NCBI RefSeq assembly: GCF_900188125.1
Contig: NZ_FZOW01000005.1
Location: forward strand, 124,001 to 188,000
DNA: 64,000 nucleotides
Direction of reading: 5' to 3'
Source: Rhodococcoides kyotonense
GTDB taxonomy: Bacteria; Actinomycetota; Actinomycetes; Mycobacteriales; Mycobacteriaceae
The notes under the pieces were generated by a model, which was not told where the DNA came from, ran no database searches, and saw only the letters and a program-made list of their open reading frames with translations. Below are positions 1-7,863 of this stretch, piece after piece. The translations under genes were made by a program, and so were the position numbers. The stretch's first letter is position 1, and each line of letters starts with the position of its first letter.

Positions 1-285
1 GCGGCGCTGCCGACCCTCACGATCACGGCGATCATCGTCGGTGACCTGCTCGGCGGCTCGATCATCACCGAGGCGATCTTCGGTCGAACGGGAGTCGGAA
101 CCGTAGTCGAGAAGGCTGTCAGCGAACAGGATGTTCCCGTGTTGCAGGCCGCCGTCGTCCTGGCCGCCGCACTGTTCCTGATCATCAACCTGGTCGTCGA
201 CTTGGTGTACCCGGTGATGGATCCGAGGCTGCGCGGTGGTCGGGCGGTTACCTCGGTTCAGTACACGAAACAACGAGAGGCGTAG
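1..285 (+). CDS. Dpp/Opp-type ABC transporter permease, 3' end only
   Basis: This is the C-terminal 94 codons of a membrane permease whose start lies before the window. The visible part carries the end of the inner-membrane permease domain. It includes the stretch EAIFGRTGVG, which matches the conserved E-IF-RPGLG segment of DppB/OppB/NikB proteins, followed by a final hydrophobic helix (about residues 48-68 of the fragment) and a DPR-containing tail typical of this subfamily. The partner DppC-like permease starts 2 nt downstream, so the two are certainly co-transcribed. The substrate of this ABC importer cannot be told from sequence. The downstream dioxygenase and flavin monooxygenase suggest a sulfur- or nitrogen-containing organic compound rather than peptides. 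Confidence 0.9.
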   Translation, partial: AALPTLTITAIIVGDLLGGSIITEAIFGRTGVGTVVEKAVSEQDVPVLQAAVVLAAALFLIINLVVDLVYPVMDPRLRGGRAVTSVQYTKQREA

Positions 286-287
286 CA

Positions 288-1130
288 ATGGTCGCTGTCC
301 ATGCGACGCCGCTGGCACGACTGAGGCCTGCGGCAACGAACATCGGGAACGTCTACACACTGCTCGCGATCGTGGTGGTCGCCGTCATCGCGGCCTGGGC
401 GCTGACTCCCGGTCTGTTCACCGATCAGGACCCGTACATGGGTGTCACGGCGAACAAATTCCAGTCGCCCTCTGCTGCACACCTTTTCGGTACCGACCAG
501 CTCGGCCGCGACATCCTGGCACGGGTCGTTCACGGCACACGGTCTGCAGTGCTCACCGCGTTGGTTGCCGTCGTCATCGGACTCGTTGCGGGAAGCCTGG
601 TCGGACTGGTGGCCGGCTTCTTCGGACGGGCTGCCGACGCCGTCCTGGGGCGTCTGATCGATGCACTGCTCGCGATCCCCGGATTCCTGCTCGCGGTCAT
701 CGTCGTGGTGTCCCTCGGTTTCGCGAGTGTCAATGCGGCTATCGCAGTCGGTATCTCGTCGATCGCGGTGTTCGCTCGGTTGATCAGATCCGAGACATTG
801 AGGGTGAAGAATCGCGCGTTCGTCGAATCCTCACGTCTGATCGGTGGTGGCCGATTCGTCGTTCTGTTCGAACACGTTCTTCCGAACGTCTACCGCTCTG
901 TGTTGGCCCTCGCGGTGTTGCAGTTCGGTCTCGCCATCATCAACATCTCGGCTCTCGCCTTTCTCGGGTACGGAAATCCGCCGCCGAGTCCGGATTGGGG
1001 ACTGCTGGTCGCCGAGGGCAAGGACTTCTTCTATCGCTATCCGTGGCTGGTGTACGGACCGGGTGCGGTGATGGTTCTGTCCGTCCTCGCGCTGAATCAA
1101 CTGAGCAAGTCGATCGGTAGGGACAAGTGA
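288..1130 (+). CDS. Dpp/Opp-type ABC transporter permease (DppC-like)
   Basis: A 280-residue inner-membrane permease, the second transmembrane half of a peptide/nickel-type ABC importer. About six hydrophobic helices are visible. The N-terminal helix is at residues 25-45, followed by the HLFGTDQLGRD segment (about 65-75) that is diagnostic of the DppC/OppC subfamily. The cytoplasmic EAA-like loop (ESSRLIGGGRFVVLFEHVLPN) contacts the ATPase. The FLGYGNPPPSPDWG segment near the C-terminus is also characteristic. The ATG follows a GAGAGG ribosome-binding site and lies 2 nt after the preceding permease; the ATPase gene starts 1 nt after its stop. The whole unit reads as one operon. Confidence 0.92.
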   Translation: MVAVHATPLARLRPAATNIGNVYTLLAIVVVAVIAAWALTPGLFTDQDPYMGVTANKFQSPSAAHLFGTDQLGRDILARVVHGTRSAVLTALVAVVIGLVAGSLVGLVAGFFGRAADAVLGRLIDALLAIPGFLLAVIVVVSLGFASVNAAIAVGISSIAVFARLIRSETLRVKNRAFVESSRLIGGGRFVVLFEHVLPNVYRSVLALAVLQFGLAIINISALAFLGYGNPPPSPDWGLLVAEGKDFFYRYPWLVYGPGAVMVLSVLALNQLSKSIGRDK

Positions 1131-1131
1131 T

Positions 1132-2823
1132 ATGACTGCTGTTTCCGAAATTACCCGAGCACCGGGCAGCGACGAAGCCACTCCGCTTCTGTCCGTGCGT
1201 GATCTGTCGGTGTCCTACAGCGGAGACCTGGCTTCGCCCACGGTGTCCGACGTGTCGTTCGACGTACATGCCGGCACCACCGTTGCTATCGTCGGTGAGT
1301 CGGGTTCGGGCAAGTCGACGGTCGTGAACGCGGTTCTCAACCTGCTCGACGATCGCGTGGCCGTGGGTGGTAGCGCACATTTCGGCGGTCGCGACGTACT
1401 GCGTGTGCGCGAGCGAGAGTTTCGACGCATCCGCGGCCGCCGGATCGGGTTCGTACCACAGGATCCGACGGCGTCGCTCGATCCGGTTCGCAGAATCGAT
1501 CGACAGATATTCGAAGCATTTCGAACATCGAGACTGCCGGAGTACTCCAAGTCCGGCGACCATCATGCCCAGGCCGTCGAACTTCTCGATGCGGTCGGGA
1601 TCGTCGACCCCGAACGTGCGCTGCACTCGTACCCACATCAGCTGTCCGGTGGGCAGCTGCAGCGAGTACTGATCGGAATTGCCATCTCACAGCGGCCCGA
1701 TCTGATCATCGCCGACGAACCGACGTCGGCACTCGATGTCACGATCCAGAAGACCATTCTCGACCTGATCGATCGCCTGAAGGCGGAACACGGGTTGTCG
1801 GTTCTACTGATCACACACGACCTTTCGTTGGCGGCCGAGCGTTCGGATACGGTCGTCGTTCTCAACGGAGGGCGCGTCGAGGAGTCCGGAGTTTCGGTCG
1901 AGGTGCTGCGTGATCCGCACTCGGAGTACGCCCGTGCATTGATCGCAGACATTCCGAGCATCGAACCCGATCGGTTCGCCGAAGCGAAGTCGCGACGACC
2001 GCAATCGGCCGCGAGTCCTGCCCTCGTGGTCGCCGACGTGCACAAGACCTTCTCGAACGGGCGACATCGGACGGAGGCGCTGAAAGGCGTGTCGTTCGAG
2101 ATTCCAGAGGGACGGACCCACGCCCTCGTCGGTGAATCCGGATCGGGAAAATCGACGCTCGCACGGATCGTGCTGAGGCTGGAGGAGCCTGATACCGGCC
2201 ACGTTCTGGTTGCCGGACAGGATATTTCGCATCTCGGTCAGCGTGAGATCCGGGCGGCTCGACGCAATCTCCAACTGGTGTACCAGAATCCGTTCCACTC
2301 GCTCGACCCCACGTACTCGGTGGGTCGTTTGGTGTCCGAGCCTCTGGTGCGCTACAAGGTCGGTACCCGAGCGGAGCGACGCCAACGAGTAATCCGAGTA
2401 CTCGACCTCGTCGGTCTCGACCAGAGCTACCTATCCCGCGGAATAGCCGAACTGTCCGGCGGCCAACGCCAACGCGTCGCCATTGCACGAGCATTGAGTC
2501 TGAGCCCGAAGGTACTGGTGCTGGACGAGCCGACCTCCGCGCTCGACGTCACCGTGCAGGCGCAGATTCTCGAAGTCTTGGTGGACCTCCAGGTGAAGCT
2601 CGGAGTCAGCTACCTGTTCATCTCGCACGACCTGAGCGTCGTCCGGCAATTGGCCGACACGGTTACTGTACTGCGTCACGGTGTCGTACAGGAGCAGGGC
2701 GAGACTGCGACCGTGTTCACCGATCCGCAGACCGACTACACGGCACGGCTGGTCGAGTCCATTCCGAATCCAGCCGTACACAGAACTTTTCACTCCAGCC
2801 TGAGTGAAAAAGACAGCGCGTGA
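1132..2823 (+). CDS. Double-domain ABC transporter ATPase (DppD-DppF fusion type)
   Basis: A 563-residue cytoplasmic ATPase that fuses the two nucleotide-binding subunits usually encoded separately as DppD and DppF. Domain 1 has Walker A GESGSGKS at 55-62, signature LSGGQLQR at 171-178 and Walker B IIADEP near 192-197. Domain 2 has Walker A GESGSGKS at 334-341, signature LSGGQRQR at 441-448 and Walker B VLDEP shortly after. Both domains look catalytically intact. Single-chain double ATPases are common for peptide/nickel-type importers in actinobacteria. It energises the two upstream permeases. No substrate-binding protein is visible in the window, so that gene is probably further upstream. 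Confidence 0.93.
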   Translation: MTAVSEITRAPGSDEATPLLSVRDLSVSYSGDLASPTVSDVSFDVHAGTTVAIVGESGSGKSTVVNAVLNLLDDRVAVGGSAHFGGRDVLRVREREFRRIRGRRIGFVPQDPTASLDPVRRIDRQIFEAFRTSRLPEYSKSGDHHAQAVELLDAVGIVDPERALHSYPHQLSGGQLQRVLIGIAISQRPDLIIADEPTSALDVTIQKTILDLIDRLKAEHGLSVLLITHDLSLAAERSDTVVVLNGGRVEESGVSVEVLRDPHSEYARALIADIPSIEPDRFAEAKSRRPQSAASPALVVADVHKTFSNGRHRTEALKGVSFEIPEGRTHALVGESGSGKSTLARIVLRLEEPDTGHVLVAGQDISHLGQREIRAARRNLQLVYQNPFHSLDPTYSVGRLVSEPLVRYKVGTRAERRQRVIRVLDLVGLDQSYLSRGIAELSGGQRQRVAIARALSLSPKVLVLDEPTSALDVTVQAQILEVLVDLQVKLGVSYLFISHDLSVVRQLADTVTVLRHGVVQEQGETATVFTDPQTDYTARLVESIPNPAVHRTFHSSLSEKDSA

Positions 2824-2865
2824 CCTTTCCGGCCCGCGCCGCCTATCGCGAGAAGGAGCCAACTC

Positions 2866-3795
2866 ATGACCGCAACACCCGACACCGCAGTCGGCTTGGA
2901 CGTCATTCCGGTCGCGGGATACATCGGTGCGCAGATCACCGGAGTCGATCTGCGTGAAGATCTGGACGATGGAACTGTCGCCCAGATTCAGAGCGCTCTG
3001 AACGAGTACAAGGTCGTGTTCTTCCGCGACCAACAGATCGGGCACGCCGAACAGGTTGCCTTCGCACGGAGATTCGGCAAGGTGACGCCGGCCCACCCGC
3101 ACGAGGAGAACCCGCCGGAGGGATTCCCTGAGATTCTGCCGATCGACAGCCGACGGTACGACAAGAATCTGGGTCGCAAGCGGACGTCGTACGACCACAG
3201 CTGGCACACCGACGTCACAGCGCTGATCAATCCACCCGCCGCATCGATCCTGCGCGCCGACATCCTCCCGCCGTACGGAGGTGACACTGCGTGGACCAAT
3301 CTCGTGGCCGCATACGAGAACCTGCCGAAGGAGCTGCGCGCGTTCGTCGACACACTCGACATCAAGCATCGGTTCCAGGCACGCGCCGCCGAAGGAAGCC
3401 AACGGGATCGGAAGATCAAGGAAGCCAATCTGGTGTCCTACCACCCGGCTGTTCGGGTGCATCCGTTGACGGGTGAACGTGCGTTGTTCGTCAGCCCAGG
3501 ATTCACCCGCGGCGCTCGCGAGATCCGAGGATTCACTCCGGATCAAAGTGAGCGACTTCTGAAGCTGCTGTGGGCGGAGGCGACGAAGACCGAGTACACC
3601 GTGCGCTTCCAGTGGCAGCCGGGCAGCGTCGCCTTCTGGGACAACCGTGCGACCGCGCATCTCGCGATCGCCGACGCCGGGCACCTGGGCCATGATCGAG
3701 TTCTCTACCGCGTCACGTTGGAAGGTGACGTACCCAAGGGCGTCGACGGGCGTGAATCCGAGTCGGTGTCGGGTGAGGCGTTCCTCGGCGCATGA
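2866..3795 (+). CDS. TauD/TfdA-family Fe(II)/2-oxoglutarate dioxygenase
   Basis: A 309-residue member of the TauD/TfdA family. These enzymes use Fe(II), O2 and 2-oxoglutarate to hydroxylate a carbon next to a heteroatom, for example releasing sulfite from taurine or other alkanesulfonates. The iron ligands are visible: H114-x-D116 in the SWHTDVT motif and distal H265 in RATAHLAI. R282 and R278 are placed to bind the 2-oxoglutarate carboxylate. An AGAAGGAG ribosome-binding site precedes the ATG, and the stop overlaps the next gene by 4 nt (ATGA). Its position between an importer and a flavin monooxygenase supports a role in organosulfur scavenging. Taurine itself, alkyl sulfates or a herbicide-like ether remain possible substrates. 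Confidence 0.9.
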   Translation: MTATPDTAVGLDVIPVAGYIGAQITGVDLREDLDDGTVAQIQSALNEYKVVFFRDQQIGHAEQVAFARRFGKVTPAHPHEENPPEGFPEILPIDSRRYDKNLGRKRTSYDHSWHTDVTALINPPAASILRADILPPYGGDTAWTNLVAAYENLPKELRAFVDTLDIKHRFQARAAEGSQRDRKIKEANLVSYHPAVRVHPLTGERALFVSPGFTRGAREIRGFTPDQSERLLKLLWAEATKTEYTVRFQWQPGSVAFWDNRATAHLAIADAGHLGHDRVLYRVTLEGDVPKGVDGRESESVSGEAFLGA

Positions 3796-5036
3796 GTCGG
3801 TATCTCCGCTTCACCGTGAACCTGATCCCGGGCGCGCTACAGGCCGAGGACGGTTCGCATCCGTTCGTCGATATCGACGACTTCGTCCGCTCGGCGCAAC
3901 TCGCCGAGCGGGCGAAGCTCGATGCGGTGTTCTTCGCCGATTCGCAGGGCATCCCTCCCGGTGGTAGGGGATTCTCGTACCTCGACCCTCTCGTCGTGTT
4001 GCCCGCGCTCGCCAGGGAAACCGAACACGTCGGGCTCGTGGCCACGGCGTCGACGACGTACGGAACCCCGTACGCGCTGGCGCGTGCCATCCTGTCGATC
4101 GACCACGTGTCGCACGGACGCGCGGGGTGGAACATCATCACCACGATGGAGCCGACCGTCGCGCGCAATTTCGGTCTGGCCGCCCCACCGGATCGGGACG
4201 AGCGCTACCGTCGCGCACACGAATTCGCCGACGTCGTCGTGCAGCTGTGGGATTCGTGGAAGGACGACGTCACGCAGAGATGGGACCTGGATGCCCTCGA
4301 CCGCGCGCCTATCGACCATCAGGGCGAATTCTATTCGGTCGCAGGGCCGTTGCAGCTGCCGCGCTCACGGCAGGGGAGACCAATTCTCTTCCAAGCGGGC
4401 GGATCCCCTCGAGGAATCGACACGGCCGCCGAATTCGCCGACGCAGTCTTCTCGGTCGGCTTGGGCGAGGAATCCTCTCGTGACTATCGCGAACGCCTGA
4501 ACAAAGAAGCGCGGAACAAGCGAGGTGACTCGGCGTCGGTGCTGGTGCTACCGGGGATCTTCTTCACGATCGGCAGTACCGAACACGAGGTTCGACGCCT
4601 GCTCGACGACGCCGAGCATGCACTCGACGGCACGGATGCCTTACACCGATTCGCCGGTCGATTCGGATTGGACCCGCAGACACTCGACCTCGACGGTCCT
4701 GTACCCGACGAGGTCGCCGTCACGGACGAGACGACGTCCATCGGATTCGCCCAGGGCGGAATCGATCTGGCACGCAGCAACCCGGAACTGACGTTGCGAC
4801 GCTTCATCGTTCTGGGCGGGGGAGGACATCGTCGTGTCTTCGGAACGCCGGAGGCAATTGCCGACGACTTGATCGGCTGGGCGGATCGCGGCGCGGTGGA
4901 CGGCTACACCGTGTTCGTGGAGTCGTTGCCGCAGTCCGCGGAACACATCGTTCCGTTGCTGCAGGCTCGCGGCGTGCATCGCCGTGACTACACGGGAACG
5001 ACGCTTCGTGACAATTTCGCACAACACACAGGCTGA
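3792..5036 (+). CDS. LLM-class flavin-dependent monooxygenase, NtaA/SnaA/DszA type
   Basis: A 414-residue bacterial luciferase-like monooxygenase that uses reduced FMN from a separate reductase. Segments typical of the NtaA/SnaA/DszA group are present: ERAKLDAVFFAD (about 37-48), HGRAGWNIITT (about 108-118), an ARNFG motif, LWDSW, and QGRPILFQAGGSPRG around residues 195-209. Members of this group oxidise nitrilotriacetate, dibenzothiophene sulfone or related compounds. The gene overlaps the dioxygenase by 4 nt, so translation is coupled. No flavin reductase gene lies nearby, so reduced FMN must come from elsewhere. A hairpin that probably acts as the terminator lies just after the stop. Confidence 0.9.
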   Translation: MSRYLRFTVNLIPGALQAEDGSHPFVDIDDFVRSAQLAERAKLDAVFFADSQGIPPGGRGFSYLDPLVVLPALARETEHVGLVATASTTYGTPYALARAILSIDHVSHGRAGWNIITTMEPTVARNFGLAAPPDRDERYRRAHEFADVVVQLWDSWKDDVTQRWDLDALDRAPIDHQGEFYSVAGPLQLPRSRQGRPILFQAGGSPRGIDTAAEFADAVFSVGLGEESSRDYRERLNKEARNKRGDSASVLVLPGIFFTIGSTEHEVRRLLDDAEHALDGTDALHRFAGRFGLDPQTLDLDGPVPDEVAVTDETTSIGFAQGGIDLARSNPELTLRRFIVLGGGGHRRVFGTPEAIADDLIGWADRGAVDGYTVFVESLPQSAEHIVPLLQARGVHRRDYTGTTLRDNFAQHTG

Positions 5037-5071
5037 CGGTATTGGAGTCTGCTGGGCGGGCGCCTTCGGCT

Positions 5072-5127
5072 CACGTGCACGGAAATACATAGCCCGCTAT
5101 GTATTTTCGTGCACGTGCGCGAAGCGC
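5072..5127. terminator. Long hairpin element, copy 1 (bidirectional terminator/repeat)
   Basis: This is an inverted repeat with 21-nt arms (5072-5092 and 5097-5117), one mismatch and a CCCG loop. The inner part of the stem reads AAATACATAG / CTATGTATTT. A second small hairpin, GCGC-GAA-GCGC (5117-5127), follows immediately and abuts the TAG stop of the convergent gene. The same two-hairpin arrangement recurs at 26069-26128, also between convergent genes, with compensatory changes in the stem. It most likely terminates transcription from both sides, but it is longer and more conserved than a usual terminator. Confidence 0.75.
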
Positions 5128-5517
5128 CTACCGCACGTATCGCTCGAAATGCGCTTGCCGAACGACAGGGGCGAGGCCCCGGACCTGCAGGAACTGCGCG
5201 GCCCGTGCGCGTACCGACGTGATCTCGTCGTCGAGCAGACCGACGCCACCTCGCGCGACGACACCGGCGGTGGTGGCGAGGACTGCGATCTCGTTGAGAG
5301 TGACTCGCCAGTGTGGATCGGGTAGGGGTGTCCTTACGGCAGATTCCAGTTCGTCACCGAGTCTGACCAGTGACGGCTCTCCCGGATATAGCGTCAGTGC
5401 GTCGTCGATAGCCGCGCGAGCGATGCCGTAGGCACCGACGGGAGCCAACTGTGGAAGATCGTCGGGGTTCAACGTGGGATCGATCGAGACCCCGGCCGTG
5501 GGTGCAATGGTCGTCAT
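5128..5517 (-). CDS. Hypothetical protein of 129 residues
   Basis: A small soluble protein that I do not recognise. It starts at an ATG behind a strong GAGGAGATCC ribosome-binding site. It is acidic in its first half (DPTLNPDDLPQLAPVG), mostly helical in appearance, and has no transmembrane segment, signal peptide or cysteines. It is convergent with the flavin monooxygenase gene and divergent from the ABC-transporter operon to its right, so it may share a regulatory region with that operon. A role as a small accessory protein of organosulfur metabolism is only a guess from position. Confidence 0.7.
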   Translation of the reverse strand: MTTIAPTAGVSIDPTLNPDDLPQLAPVGAYGIARAAIDDALTLYPGEPSLVRLGDELESAVRTPLPDPHWRVTLNEIAVLATTAGVVARGGVGLLDDEITSVRARAAQFLQVRGLAPVVRQAHFERYVR

Positions 5518-5879
5518 GGATCTCCTCGATTCGATCGTTCACACACGCTACGAACCGTATTTCACGGTCGCGCGCGAACTGACAATAAGAATCTTCGCGA
5601 TTTCATCGGACCGTGCAGAAATACTTCAACGACGTCGAATCACCCGGCGAAACGTCGGGTAACACAGAATTATTCGCAGAAGCAACGATTTATCGGCGCG
5701 TTCGTCCGACCTGCGATCACGATGAATCTATTTATGGAGAAGTGGAACCGAGATGTTTATGGTTCCAGGAATGCCCTTCGGGCGGCCCGATGGCCTATCG
5801 AAGGATTTGCATCCATTTCAACCCAATGCCAGAGAGGAAATGCCGTGATCGGCACTAGAACACATCGGCAGGCGCGAGC
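5518..5879. other. Gene-poor, AT-richer intergenic region with hairpins
   Basis: This stretch separates the divergent hypothetical gene and the Ssu-type transporter operon, and it is visibly richer in A/T than its surroundings. Two inverted repeats stand out. One is ACCCGGCG-AAA-CGTCGGGT (5642-5660, one G-T type mismatch); the other is TGGAACC...GGTTCCA with an 11-nt spacer (5743-5767). The latter could be an operator for a dimeric regulator. A 12-codon reading frame with a strong ribosome-binding site ends on the start codon of the next gene. I see no tRNA, and I cannot match the sequence to a known SAM or other riboswitch. Confidence 0.6.
5743..5767. promoter_or_regulatory. Inverted repeat TGGAACC-N11-GGTTCCA, candidate operator
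   Basis: Perfect 7-nt arms separated by 11 nt, about 115 nt before the binding-protein gene of the Ssu-type operon. The size and spacing fit a dimeric regulator binding site or a small RNA hairpin. No regulator gene in the window is an obvious partner. There is no direct evidence for either function. Confidence 0.35.
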
Positions 5880-5883
5880 ATGA
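5845..5883 (+). CDS. Possible 12-codon leader peptide coupled to the next gene
   Basis: A short reading frame starts at GTG, 5 nt after a strong AGAGAGGAA ribosome-binding site. It encodes MIGTRTHRQARA and stops at a TGA that overlaps the ATG of the ABC binding-protein gene (ATGA). The large gene has only a poor ribosome-binding site of its own, so translation of the leader could feed it. Translationally coupled leader peptides upstream of sulfur genes are known in mycobacteria, but those carry cysteine codons and this one does not. It may be fortuitous. Confidence 0.35.
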   Translation: MIGTRTHRQARA

Positions 5884-6992
5884 GCATCTTCACGAACACG
5901 CGCCTGACGAAGAAGCTGACCCTTGCAGCGACGGCACTCGTGGCAGCTCCGCTGGTATTGGCCGGCTGCAGCAGTGGTGGCGACGACGGTGTGGTGACCT
6001 TCCGCTTCGCGAACTCGCCTACTGCGCTCTCGCTGGTGCGCATCGCAGACGAACTCGGCTACTGGGACGACGCGGGCGTGAAACCTGAGTACGTCGGTCC
6101 CGCCACCGCGGTCCCCGCAGTCCAGTTGCTCGACCAGGGCGCGATCGACATCGCCACCGGAATGTTCAACAACGACATCGACGGCAAGGTGAAGGGCTTC
6201 GAATTCACCGCCATCGCGTCGAGCATGCTCGATCTGCCCGAAGAACCGCACATGTCGTACTTCACGCAGGCTGGATCGGACATCACCCGCGAGAACTTGA
6301 AGGCGATCGAGGGAAAGACCGTCGGGCTGTCCGGTTTCAACAGTTGCACCGACTTGGTGCTCAAGCGTTACCTGCTCAAGAACGGCGTCGATTTGGACAA
6401 GGTCAACTTCCTCGAACTGAAGAACGAGTTGATCGCGCCGGCAATCGAGCGCGGTGAAGTGGACCTGGGAGTCTTCCATCCGCCTCTGATCGGCGTTCTG
6501 CTGAGTCAGCCGGACAAGTTCACGCAAGCGTTCACCTCCTACGAGGACTGGGGACCGTTGGGCGGCCAGGCACCGTACGTCGCGAGTAACAAGTGGTTGA
6601 AGGAGAATCCCGAAGCTGCCCGTGAGTTCGTCGGCGTGATCGCTCGAACTGCCAACTGGGCCAACGCGCATCCGAAGGAATCCGCCGAAATCGCCGGCAA
6701 GACAACCGGTTACCCCGTCGAGCAGACCACCAACTGGCACTACGCGCCGAATGCCTTGCTCGACAAAGCAAGCCTTCAGCTGTGGTGGGATCTGGTCGAG
6801 GAGGTCGGAAATCCGCTCCCCGGCTCCGAGAACTTGAAGCCGGAGGATATCGCGACCAACGCATTCAACCCCTACGCAACCTCCGCTGACCTCATCGAAT
6901 CCCAGGAGTTCAACACCTCGATCGTCACCGAGGAGCAGAACGACGGGATCTTAAAGACCCATCTCGTCGACATCGAGGGACTCGAAGAGTGA
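5880..6992 (+). CDS. ABC transporter substrate-binding lipoprotein, SsuA/TauA/NMT1 type
   Basis: A 370-residue secreted lipoprotein. A basic N-terminus and hydrophobic stretch lead to lipobox LAGC with the acylated cysteine at residue 30. The mature part has the SsuA/NrtA/TauA layout: FRFANSPTALSLVRIADELGYWDDAGV near the start and GKTVGLSGFNSCTDLVLKRYL in the middle (about 145-165). Such proteins capture sulfonates, taurine, nitrate or pyrimidine precursors outside the membrane. The ATPase and permease genes follow directly. With the sulfur-type oxygenases next door, a sulfonate is the best guess. The start is at an ATG overlapped by a possible leader peptide and has a weak Shine-Dalgarno sequence of its own. 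Confidence 0.9.
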   Translation: MSIFTNTRLTKKLTLAATALVAAPLVLAGCSSGGDDGVVTFRFANSPTALSLVRIADELGYWDDAGVKPEYVGPATAVPAVQLLDQGAIDIATGMFNNDIDGKVKGFEFTAIASSMLDLPEEPHMSYFTQAGSDITRENLKAIEGKTVGLSGFNSCTDLVLKRYLLKNGVDLDKVNFLELKNELIAPAIERGEVDLGVFHPPLIGVLLSQPDKFTQAFTSYEDWGPLGGQAPYVASNKWLKENPEAAREFVGVIARTANWANAHPKESAEIAGKTTGYPVEQTTNWHYAPNALLDKASLQLWWDLVEEVGNPLPGSENLKPEDIATNAFNPYATSADLIESQEFNTSIVTEEQNDGILKTHLVDIEGLEE

Positions 6993-7020
6993 CCACCACC
7001 GCCAACGAAGGTGAACCGAC

Positions 7021-7863
7021 ATGAGCCAACAACTGCTCGAAGAACAGAGCGTCACGAGTGTTCGAACGCACGCCAAGATCGAGGCCAAGCGCGTCGTCAA
7101 GCTGTATCCGACACCGGGATCGAGGCGCGAGACCACCGCGGTACTCGATGACTTCGACCTGCGTATCGAGAGCGGCGAATTTCTGTCGCTGCTCGGTCCG
7201 AGTGGCTGCGGGAAATCGACATTCCTGAATATCCTTGCGGGCCTCGAAACCTACAACGGCGGAGCGGTTCTCGTCGACGGCAAACGCGTCGACGGTGTGA
7301 ACAAGAACGTCGGAGTCGTGTTTCAGGGTTACGCATTGTTCCCGTGGCTCACGGCGCAGAAGAACGTCGAGGTCGGGCTGAAGGTGCGCGGTGTGCCGAA
7401 GGCCGAACGTCGCGCCAAAGCAGCCGAAGTGCTCAAGACCGTCGGATTGGAGGCAGCAGCCGATCGACTGCCGCACCAGCTGTCCGGGGGTATGCGTCAG
7501 CGCGTGGCGATTGCCCGTGTACTCGCCTACGAACCCGAGATCCTCGTGTTCGACGAGCCGTTCGCGGCTCTCGACGCGCAGACTCGTGAGTTCCTGCAGG
7601 GCGAACTGGTCCGGATCTGGGAGTCGGGGGAGACGAAGAAAACAGTCCTCTTCGTCACCCATTCGATCGATGAGGCGGTGTTCCTCTCGGACCGAATTGC
7701 AGTGATGACCCGGTCGCCCGGCAAGGTCAAGTCCATCATCGACGTCGATCTGCCTCGCCACCGTGACAATGCGATTCGCAGTTCGGAAGATTTCGTGCAC
7801 GTGCGGTCACGGGTTGCCCGTGTCCTGGAAGAGGAGGTGGATCTTGGTCACGACGCTCGATGA
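7021..7863 (+). CDS. ABC transporter ATPase, SsuB/TauB type
   Basis: A 280-residue cytoplasmic ATPase of the nitrate/sulfonate/taurine importer family. Walker A GPSGCGKS is at 59-66, the Q-loop VFQGYALFPWLT near 100-111, signature LSGGM at 154-158, Walker B ILVFDEP at 174-180 and the H-loop VTHSIDEA further on. All catalytic elements are intact. The FPWLT segment after the Q-loop is typical of SsuB/TauB rather than of amino-acid transporters. It lies 28 nt after the binding-protein gene, and its end overlaps the permease gene by about 20 nt. Confidence 0.92.
   Translation: MSQQLLEEQSVTSVRTHAKIEAKRVVKLYPTPGSRRETTAVLDDFDLRIESGEFLSLLGPSGCGKSTFLNILAGLETYNGGAVLVDGKRVDGVNKNVGVVFQGYALFPWLTAQKNVEVGLKVRGVPKAERRAKAAEVLKTVGLEAAADRLPHQLSGGMRQRVAIARVLAYEPEILVFDEPFAALDAQTREFLQGELVRIWESGETKKTVLFVTHSIDEAVFLSDRIAVMTRSPGKVKSIIDVDLPRHRDNAIRSSEDFVHVRSRVARVLEEEVDLGHDAR

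Noticed and set aside
5613-5858. An 81-residue frame before the Ssu-type operon
   Set aside because: No ribosome-binding site, no similarity, and a composition unlike proteins; it overlaps the presumed regulatory region.
5518-5879. SAM-type riboswitch upstream of the sulfur importer
   Set aside because: I looked for the conserved core elements of SAM-I/SAM-IV riboswitches and do not see them; the hairpins present do not fit their arrangement.
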